Positions 9,187 through 16,681 of a stretch of DNA of 18,477 bases are shown one piece after another; the first letter of the stretch is position 1, and every line of letters starts with the position of its first letter. The DNA lies in contig KN834799.1 in assembly GCA_000827265.1 (NCBI GenBank), positions 1 through 18,477 on the forward strand, in the 5' to 3' direction. This stretch comes from Collybiopsis luxurians FD-317 M1 (lineage: Eukaryota; Basidiomycota; Agaricomycetes; Agaricales; Omphalotaceae). The notes below the pieces were generated by a model. That model searched no databases, was not told the DNA's origin, and saw only the letters and a list, made by a program, of their open reading frames with translations. The position numbers were made by a program, and so were the translations under genes.

Positions 9187-11154
9187 ATGTGCCTCCCCCT
9201 CTTCCTCCCCGCCGCCGCCTGTAGAAAATGCGAAGACCAATACTGAACCTATAGCACCTTCACCTGCTTCACCTTTACAAGAATCAAAAGAACCATTATT
9301 AACGCGTTCGAGTGTACCTAACTTAGACTTTTCGCCGCCGGATCCAGCGGAGCAAGGACGGACTGGTGCTTCAGGGAGAGGTAACTTGTCTTCTGCTGAC
9401 CGGCGGCGGAGGGCATATGCGAGAGTGGCTTTGGGGCTGTTCGCGCTTAGTATTGGAGCTAATGTTATTTTTATGGGGAGGGAATGGGAGCCGGAAGAGC
9501 TTAAGGAAAAGAAGATGGTTCGTCGGTCGAATTTTTTGCTGGACACGTATTTTTAACTCCCCCGCCGCAGACACTAGAAAATGCCCCGGCTGGTCGTTGG
9601 GAACGGACCAAAACACGATATCAAGAGATGTTCAATGTATGTTTGCTCCTAGTGTTTCGTGAGCCTGGGTTAAAAGATTCCGCTTTGTAGTATTTCAGCG
9701 AACCAGTAACGACCGAACTCTTGCCCCCACGCGCACCTCCACACCCCCAAGCTCCTCCAAAACAGTACACTCTTTTAATATCCCTTGACGACTTACTAGT
9801 TACATCCACCTGGGATGTGAACTCTTTGTTCCCAATTCCATCCTCTCACTCTTGCTGACGGTTGTTCTATTAACAGCGCCAGCATGGATGGCGCACCGCA
9901 AAGCAGCCTGGGGTAGATTATTTCCTAGCTTATATCTCCCAGTTTTATGAGCTGGTGGTGTTTACGACGCAACATTCCTACGTAAGTCACTTCAGGTGCC
10001 GCCTCTTATACTTTTCCTCACCTCCGATGGGGTATAGACTGCGCTGCCAATATTAGACCAACTCGACCGGTACAACTTTTACATCGAGCACCGTCTCTTC
10101 AGGGAACACACGCGGTCTATCAACGGGGAAGCTGTCAAGGACTTGTCGTATCTTAACCGAGACTTGTCCAAAGTCATCCTACTCGATACCAACCCTGCCC
10201 ATGTCGTGACGCATCCTGAAAACGCCGTGATTATACCGAAATGGAAAGGCGATCCGAAGGATAATGGGCTCGTTGCGGTTATTCCGTTTTTGGAATGTAC
10301 GTTGTCTCTCGCTTTCTCTCCCCCTCGCTTTCCCTCTCGCTTTCCCTCTCGCTTTCCGTTTCTCTCCCTCTCCCTTTTTCTCGCTCCAACTCTTGTGAAT
10401 TCCTCTCGTTAATGATCGCGTTTTGCCCTTTCGCCGAATACAGCCATCGCGATATACAAACCCCCAGATGTGCGACCGATTTTATCTGCGTACTATGGGA
10501 AGGATGTACCTACGGAGTATGCCAAGCTAGAGGCGGAGGGGAAGCGGAAGCATATTGAGAATTGGATGCAGAATAAGGGGTCGAGGAGTAATTCGTTTGG
10601 AAGTTTCTTTAGTGTTTCGGTGAGTGGTGGTAGTAGTAGTAGAGAAAGAGTTTGGGTGGATGATAAGCTGATCATTTTTCTTTGTTTCTCCTCGTTCTTT
10701 CTTTCCTCCGTCGCCTACTCCCACTCCCACACCTGCATCTATAACCTGTCCGATATGCTCAATCCACCACCCAACATCCACCACGTCACGCCACCACGCC
10801 AACATCACACAGTCCCGCTCAACACAAAACGCACCCCCGACCTACCTCGAACAAAAGCGCAAAGAAGCTCAACAGCAATACCTCGACGAGCAAGCGCAAA
10901 TCGCGAAAAACAAGGATTATCTGGAGAGCCTTTTGAAGCACGAGCAGGCAGTGATAGCCGCGCAGGCGCCGAGTAATATTTGGGAGGCGATAGAGGCTGT
11001 GAGGGGGAACCCCAAGGCGGTGGATGAGGAGTTGTTGGAGAGGTTGGGGAAGGGTGGGGTGGAGGGGGTGCCGCCGTTGCCGCCGCCTCCGCCCGGGATG
11101 GTGGTTAATCCGTTGGTGGTGCCGGGGCAGGGGCAGGACGGGAAGAAGGCGTGA
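9187..11154 (+). CDS. TIM50: TIM50, mitochondrial inner-membrane import translocase subunit (N-terminus unresolved)
   Basis: Tim50 is the presequence receptor of the TIM23 complex, anchored in the mitochondrial inner membrane with its domain in the intermembrane space. Exons: 9187-9517, 9571-9636, 9691-9816, 9877-9981, 10038-10296, 10444-10619, 10813-11154; all six introns are GT...AG and keep phase. They give 467 residues, close to the family's usual size (yeast 476). Visible in order: a Pro/Ser-rich linker; an Arg patch (DRRRR, 71-75); one membrane segment (about 79-96); and the FCP1/NIF-like domain. In that domain the phosphatase DxDx[TV] motif has become SLDDLL (163-168), lacking the first Asp as expected of a non-catalytic Tim50. 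[17 protein letters not shown] and a coiled coil ([17 protein letters not shown]) follow, then a Pro-rich tail. The true start is not visible: the frame opens only at 9185, and a presequence-like reading upstream lies in another frame. Confidence 0.92.
10303..10388 (+). repeat. Polypyrimidine minisatellite inside TIM50 intron 5
   Basis: Tandem ctctcgctttcc-type units (about 10307-10357) continue into a general C/T tract. It explains why this intron (10297-10443, 147 bp) is more than twice the length of most others in the gene. The TIM50 pseudogene at 13.9 kb has no such tract at the corresponding position. Confidence 0.7.
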
Positions 11155-11359
11155 GGTGGGAGGTAGCACGCGTACGGAGTGGTTGGGAATAGAGGGAGAT
11201 AGACAGACAGGTTGCATCTTACCTAAACTTAGTTTACTTTTTTTTACTTATTATCATCCATTCATCCATCCATTGTCCCCTCATGTACCCTTGCATATAT
11301 TTCGAAGAAATCGAAAGCAAATCCCTCCCTGCTCATTCTAGATCCGATGATGATTGCTT
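11155..11359. other. TIM50 3' flank
   Basis: T-rich sequence after the TIM50 stop, with ttacttttttttacttattatc near 11230-11251 as a plausible 3'-end region. No canonical AATAAA is seen and no gene is present. Confidence 0.4.
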
Positions 11360-11468
11360 TTTTTCTGAGTTTCTGAGTTTCTGAGTTGTTTAAGTTTTCG
11401 GGTTTCTGGGTTTCTGGGTTTCTGTGTTTCTGAGTTTCTGCATTTCTGAGTTTTAACGTTTCTGAGAT
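11360..11468 (+). repeat. 8-bp minisatellite GTTTCTGN
   Basis: About twelve units of gtttctg plus one variable base, with three or four imperfect units (for example gttttcgg, gttttaac). It lies between the TIM50 3' flank and a TIM50 3'-end fragment. Confidence 0.8.
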
Positions 11469-11517
11469 TTGGGGGTCGAGGTCGAGATCTTGAGAGATTG
11501 AGTGGAATTAAGTACCT

Positions 11518-11590
11518 GTTGCCTCCGCCGCCCGCCCCACCTTCTCCGCCCTCGACTATGATAATTGTGGTCAATCCGTTGGTGCAGCCA
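11518..11590 (+). pseudogene. TIM50 C-terminal fragment
   Basis: A proline-codon tract (gcctccgccgcccgcccc) is followed by atgataattgtggtcaatcc and gttggtgcagcc, matching the end of TIM50 exon 7 (Pro tract, then the codons for MVVNPLVVP). It is out of context, with no preceding TIM50 sequence, and so is a remnant of another TIM50 copy. Confidence 0.6.
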
Positions 11591-11599
11591 GTCTGGATT

Positions 11600-11908
11600 G
11601 GAATGGAACGAAGGAACAAAGGTTGAGCAAAACGCCCACTGCTGTCGCTGTTCTTGCAGACGTTCACTCCCTTTCGAACAGCATTCGGGATATTCGGGGC
11701 ATATTTAAGTAAGACTCTGGCTACAGATTTTGCCATGACCTTCATTCTGTGTTACCCGGAAAAAGGATTACTACCTTGATTTTGATTTCTGAGCGCTTTT
11801 TTGATTACGAAACTTGTGCTCGGTCAGCAATTGCGGAAGAACGGATACATACAATATAATTGCGAACAACGACGACGCGTTTCTCCCGCCTAGGTAATTC
11901 TTTGAATA
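11600..11908. other. Spacer upstream of the SDR gene
   Basis: No gene recognised. A minus-strand frame (11745-11338) begins with a plausible peptide but runs antisense through the TIM50 fragment and the minisatellite, so I do not accept it as a gene. Confidence 0.4.
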
Positions 11909-11968
11909 ATGCACCGAATGTTAATCATCAATTCTCTGCGGCACCACCTCTCACTGGTGTCAATTTTC

Positions 11969-11975
11969 TATATAA
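11969..11975 (+). promoter_or_regulatory. Possible TATA box of the SDR gene
   Basis: tatataa lies about 100 bp upstream of the chosen ATG, followed by a pyrimidine-rich stretch (12000-12055) of the kind common around fungal transcription starts. It is a position-and-motif argument only. Confidence 0.35.
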
Positions 11976-12073
11976 CGAAGACTTTCCTTTGTCTTAACGT
12001 TCAATCCATTTTCTACTCTTTCATCCAACTCCCCTCTAAGCTAAATCCTTTCCGAACTAACTTCAGAGTCAAA

Positions 12074-13490
12074 ATGGGCCATCTCACCTTGTGGCGCTTC
12101 ATCCGCGAACAGTACCAGACCATCAAGCCGGTCGAGACGGTTGACCTGACTGGTCAAACCGTTATCGTGACGGGAGCTAATAATGGCCTTGGGTTTGAGG
12201 CTGCGAAGCATTTCGCGAGGATGAACCCGGAGCGTTTGATTCTTGCGTGTAGGAATCAGGAAAAGGGAAATGAAGCGGTGTCTAGTGCGTGCATATATGT
12301 GTTTAACCTACGTGTCTTATTTGCCTAATACTTACATTTACTACCTCTCCTGCGTATACTGGGTGAGTAGAACTTTCGCAAGAGACAGGCTACACCAGAG
12401 CGCAAGTCTGGATACTCGATCTTGCCAGCTTTGCCTCTGTGCGTGAATTCGCAGACCGGTTCGAACGTGAAGGTGGAGGGCGTTTGGATATCCTAGTCGA
12501 AAACGCCGGTATATCGAGTCAAACCACGTATCAGCAAACGGGAGATGGGTATTCTTCGATGTAAGTAATTCTAATTTCGTGAATGAGCGAGTGTTCATCC
12601 TAAACTCTGAACTATGATAGCTTGCAAACCAATGTCCTGGGACCGTCCTTACATGCACTCCTACTTCTCCCCTACATGGTTCAAACTGCGGAAAAACACG
12701 GGACGAAACCGAGAGTCGTGTTCGTATCGAGTGATACACATTACTGGGCGTCGTTTGATGGCAAGAGTAAGAAGTTTGTGGACCAGCCTAATATGATCGA
12801 GGGGTTGTCGAGTAGGGAGTATTTTGATAAAGTGTGAGTTGTCTGTTGTTGAGTTTTGTCATGGTGGTTGTTGAATCTGTCTGTCTGTTGTGCTAGACCT
12901 ATGGATTATCATTACTTTGACTCGAAACGTTCGTACTACGTCGGCTCTGAAAGCACTCTTAAATCAACTAAAAGTTTAATGAACTTGTTTCCTTTTTAAA
13001 AATTCTATTTCTAGTCCTCAACGTTTTCTTCGCGCGCGCTCTCCAAGCTCGCATCGGAGCCAAGACACCCTCGATCATCGTCAACGCTGTCAATCCAGGA
13101 TACTGCTATAGCGGCTTTCGTCGATCTTTCACGGGGGTTCGAGCCATTTTTGACTGGTTGATGGAGAAGCTGCTGGCGATGACGACTGAGGAGGGTGGGA
13201 GGCAGTTGGTTTGGGCTGCAGTGGGTGGTAGTGGTTCAACGGGAGAGGAAGAGAAGCTTAAAGGTGGTTATGTCTCGTTTGGCGAGGTTGTGGAACCAAG
13301 CGATTATTCGGTGAGTGAGGAGGGGTTGAAGATGGAAGAGAAGTATTGGGTAAGTACAATGAATGATGAATGAATTATCAATTTCTCAGTTGCTAATGTT
13401 GGTTTTTCTTGAAAGAATCAACAATTGGAGATTCTGAAAGGACGAGACTCGAGGGTAAAGCACATTGTCGATCGGTATCTCCAGGATTGA
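12074..13490 (+). CDS. Short-chain dehydrogenase/reductase (retinol-dehydrogenase-like), intact
   Basis: NAD(P)-dependent oxidoreductase of the extended fungal SDR group related to retinol dehydrogenases; the substrate cannot be read from sequence. Exons: 12074-12284, 12371-12560, 12621-12833, 12897-12928, 13015-13349, 13416-13490, giving 351 residues, a usual length. The ATG has a good context (tcaaaATGgg) and lies just before the Rossmann fold. Visible: cofactor loop TGANNGLG (33-40), NAG (115-117), the strand VVFVSSDTH with catalytic Ser about 171, catalytic YFDSK (Tyr211, Lys215), and NPG (242-244). Tyr and Lys are encoded by the 32-nt exon 4; without it exons 3 and 5 do not join in frame. 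Exon 5 begins in the codon after Lys and restores SKLLNVFFARAL. Two decayed copies lie upstream, and a TIM50 remnant follows about 390 bp downstream. Confidence 0.93.
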
Positions 13491-13878
13491 ATAGCGAAGG
13501 CAGAGCATGAGATCCAATGGGATGAGTTGTTGGGTAGGCATATGCATTCGATTGGCACGTTATACCGTATTTACTCGAGCCGGACTCGGAAGAGGGGGTC
13601 AGAGGGCCCACCCCTGCGACTTGGTCCATTTGCTTGTTGATTGTGTTTGATGCAATCTTGTAGTATCTAGATCGAAAGTTCCTACCAGGAAGGTCCCGCG
13701 GATTAATGCTAGTGTTTGCACTTACCTTTGAATATATTAATTCTTCCCAATCTGTTACATAACGCGTCGGTTGCTGGTTCATTATCTTGTTAAACTCTGT
13801 GCGCATTTTGGAGTAGACACACGGAGCTCCATATGGTTTGAATCGACAATTGCGAGCATGCAGGCATGTTTCACTCAA
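13491..13878. other. Spacer between SDR and the TIM50 pseudogene
   Basis: The first ~120 bp is shared with the SDR pseudogenes (3' flank). The rest holds no recognised gene. A minus-strand frame through it is partly the antisense of SDR exon 6. Confidence 0.45.
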
Positions 13879-14310
13879 AAAGTCACTGTACTCGATATGA
13901 ACGCCGCACATGTGGCCACCCATCCTGATAACTGTGATTATACCGAAACGGAAAGAATCCGAAGGGTAATAATGGGCTCGTGGCTATGGCTAGTATACCG
14001 TTCTTGGAATTGAGTGATATCTTGATGGCCCAAATTTTACTTACAATTCGAATCCTCTTCGCTCTAGCATTCGGCATCTAGAAAATTTTGGGTCGTCGGA
14101 CCTATCTTGTCAGCATACCGCGGTACAGACATTCCTATAGAGTGTGCCAAGCTGAAACGCTCCTTCGACCCACCATGAACAGAAGTGGAAAAAAGCCCAA
14201 CAAGACCTGGATTAGAGAAAGACCCTGTAGGCAGGAATTAATGACCGACAAAACTATTCCCAGCAGGATCAAAATCCATCGTAGGCCCATTGGGAGGCAT
14301 TGACCAATGC
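13879..14310 (+). pseudogene. TIM50 pseudogene (parts of exons 5, 6 and 7)
   Basis: The reading starts with KVTVLDMNAAHVATHPDN, matching the intact [18 protein letters not shown] at the end of exon 5. A two-base loss right after the Asn codon shifts the frame, although the DNA still aligns through the end of exon 5 near 14010. An exon 6 part follows (tcagcataccgcggtacaga to tgccaagct, 14109-14152), then exon 7 (cgacccaccatgaacagaag near 14167; gggaggcattga near 14290). The end of exon 6 is missing and the intervening intron lacks the minisatellite. It cannot be translated as Tim50. It sits downstream of the SDR gene just as intact TIM50 sits downstream of SDR pseudogene 2. Confidence 0.85.
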
Positions 14311-15186
14311 ATTTATGTTATTGGGAGAAACGTGAAAGGAAATGGAGGTAGTTCATGAACAGCTGAAATGAATACATTGAGAAATGTTGAGAAGTAGAGG
14401 CAGCAATACGGCAGCCCTCCTTCGATGCATCATCTTTTATTTTTTTTTGTCAAGGGGCCCGATAATTGTCATTATACGCACTACCAGCTACGAGGTTTGA
14501 TCAGCTGGTCTTCCCAGGTGACCGACCAGCCATCCTACATCTTGGACCAACTTGGATGTTAAATTCCTGATCATTTCTCTCCATTGGCAGAGGTTCAAAA
14601 TCAACAATCTGGACAGCAACGAGATCAAAAAAAAATGTCACGTTCCAAAAAATACAGCTGTGCTTGACATCGTAGAGTAAAAATACAACCATCCCAATTT
14701 CAGATATCTATAACCAGCTGGCGAGTCGCCATCTATGCATATTCCATCTTCAGCATCCTATTCAAGTAGAGTGGAGTCAGCTACATAAACCTGTGAGCGG
14801 TTTATATCAACATACCTCCATGTTGAGCTAAATTACGATCTTCCTACATTTCGCCATCCTGGGAGCCTCAAACGCTCTCAACCACTCCGGCTCTTGATGA
14901 TCCGAGTTGAGGCGCCTCGAGGGATCCGAGATCGAAAGCTCGAGGCGTGATCCAAGATTGAAAGCCAGTTTTGATGTTGCTCCTGCTCCCGCCCAGAGGA
15001 AGAACTCGAACCCAAAGTAGGACCGGATGACGACTCTGCCTTTGGGGCGCAGTAGGGTCCAAGGTGAGAAACCTTCAGTGAGATATTCGAGGGCATCTCC
15101 ACTGGCCTCACCTCTCGCTCCTAACTCGTTCCGGCCACATCCACACTCCCACTCCCGCCTATCACGCATGGTAGCAAACGTAGCCG
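14311..15186. other. Intergenic, no gene recognised
   Basis: Overlapping minus-strand frames cover 15169-14828, one with Ser/Gly-rich and one with Arg-rich translation, but neither has motifs or a clear splice structure. CpG-rich like the rest of the central zone. Confidence 0.35.
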
Positions 15187-15537
15187 ATGGTACATACAGT
15201 ACGAAACTGTTCCCATCAAGCCGACGAGGAGCTTCGCGTTGGCGATCTTTTTCGTCTTCTGAATGAGCCCCTCGGACCTGGGAAGATGGATACGGAGGTC
15301 TTGAAGGTCTCGCCTTAGAAGTAGATGCGGGAGCACGGGCACGATAAAAAAACAGGTGGACGTAACGCAGGATGAGATATTGCTGTCGATTTTGAAGAGG
15401 CGGGGGTGTTTGAGGTATCAGAAGCAGTAGCAGAGAGTGATTATGATGCCTTCGTTGGGACAGAAGAAGGGCTTTTCCTCAAACCGAAAGCAACAGATCT
15501 CTTGCCCTCGTCCAACAACCGTTCGCACAATTCTTGA
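15187..15537 (+). pseudogene. Possible decayed coding segment, unknown family
   Basis: Two stretches in one + frame read like protein: from ATG at 15187 to TAG at 15316-15318 (with DEELRVGDLFRLLNEPLG), and from 15376 to TGA at 15535-15537 (with DFEEAGVFEVSEAVAESD, acidic). Three stops (two near 15316-15324, one near 15373) separate them. It may be a broken gene or two exons, but no clean GT...AG pair joins them. I do not recognise the family, and chance open frames on GC-rich DNA are a real alternative. Confidence 0.2.
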
Positions 15538-16522
15538 CAGGCTATGCATAACTAGTTGAGTTATCACGGTGATCTCAACATACAGAGAAACATACACGCA
15601 CCTAAAATAGCATCTATCACCTCTGCTGAAATACCGCACACCTTCAGAGGTGGGTTTACTGACTGCGGTTCTTTTGAAGGTGAACAGTCTTTCTGTATAG
15701 CGAGTCCGGATTGGGCAGCTGGCCTAGAAGTGCTTGAAAAACCGAGTCCCATTCTAATTAGATCAAAGAGAAATAAATATTAACGAATAGGAAAAGGGTG
15801 GACGAAGAATACGATATGAGAACATACTCACCATTTAGCCCTTGGGTGTTTTGGGCAGTTCGAGCATAGAGGACCAGAGTAGAATAGTGTACAGATTAGA
15901 ATAATCGGGAGGGAAGAAAGAAAGAATGGAGACAAGGGGGGCCTATGAAGCTTTGCGCAGCATTTTGGTTTGATGAGCGTTGAAGAAAGAACGGATTTTG
16001 ATTAAGCGCCCATAGTAGCACGCATTCAGACGCCATCGGTTTGAACATTTTGATATATCGTTATAGTTGAGTATCATAATCTACTTGCGCCGGGAAATAG
16101 TTTAGCTTTCACAGTCACGTTCACATTGGCTTTTGCTCTCGATTTTTACTTGCCTTGACTTGACCGGTATACAGTTACAATCACCGCCGAGTTTCATCTG
16201 TCGTGTGTAGGATTGAGGAAATTGAAATCCGCTTCCGGACAGATTGTACTGCTGATCAAGATGGTAACAGTCTCGTGAGTGTTACGGGATCTCTGATTGC
16301 ATTGATGTCTGTTGCTCTGCTTGTAATACTGAAGTTCCTTTCTCGATTCGCCAAACCATCGAAATTCAGATGCTCGTTCTGTTCCGATTCGACCACGAAA
16401 TTATACTTACATTCCATAGCATCGTTACAAACGCTGCATCTCAAGCCGGTCCCCTGGTATTTCGATGTTATTTATTAAAACTTCCGGCTCTTCGCGCTAC
16501 CTCGTGACTATTTTTAATGCCC
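15538..16522. other. Intergenic, no gene recognised
   Basis: Only short unrelated frames. The one over 16203-16478 (with a hydrophobic stretch) has no ATG, beginning at GTG, so it is not credible in a fungus. CpG content is normal here. Confidence 0.4.
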
Positions 16523-16550
16523 GGGGTGCAACCCCAGGTATCGGACCGAT
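16523..16550. other. Two adjacent small palindromes upstream of the NLR
   Basis: ggggtgcaacccc (16523-16535, 5-bp stem) and atcggaccgat (16540-16550, 5-bp stem), followed at 16623-16647 by a caactgt/acagttg inverted repeat. They lie 130-160 bp upstream of the NLR start codon, so they could be protein-binding sites in its promoter, but the stems are short enough to arise by chance. Confidence 0.3.
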
Positions 16551-16681
16551 GTTCGACACAGCGTTCTTGCAAATTTATTGAGAACCAAGGCTGTGGTCCA
16601 TCATGCCTGACATGTGCAATGGACAACTGTTACAGCGTGACAGTTGCATCTTGAACCCGAACTTCCATCATTATACCCTTC

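Noticed and set aside
9219..9252. A 34-bp GT...AG intron to repair the TIM50 N-terminal frame
   Set aside because: Too short, and the joined frame runs into a stop before the membrane segment.
10527..11217. Long minus-strand frames opposite TIM50 exons 6-7
   Set aside because: Shadows of GC-rich coding sequence; the plus strand has clear Tim50 homology and introns.
11338..11745. 135-codon minus-strand ORF
   Set aside because: Runs antisense through the TIM50 C-terminal fragment and the GTTTCTGN minisatellite, giving a repetitive tail; probably a by-product of repeat composition.
12341..12739. 132-codon minus-strand ORF opposite SDR exons 2-3
   Set aside because: Antisense shadow of the SDR gene, crossing its introns.
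13393..13923. 176-codon minus-strand ORF
   Set aside because: Its last third is antisense to SDR exon 6 and its first codons antisense to the TIM50 pseudogene. The similar 89-codon minus frame at 7249-7518 exists only because the underlying SDR copies are homologous. No motifs.
14048..14062. acaattcgaatcct resembling a tRNA B box
   Set aside because: It lies within the TIM50 pseudogene intron with no A box, acceptor stem or anticodon arm at the right distance.
16203..16478. 91-codon plus-strand ORF with a hydrophobic stretch
   Set aside because: It starts at GTG with no ATG, has no homology I recognise and no supporting introns.
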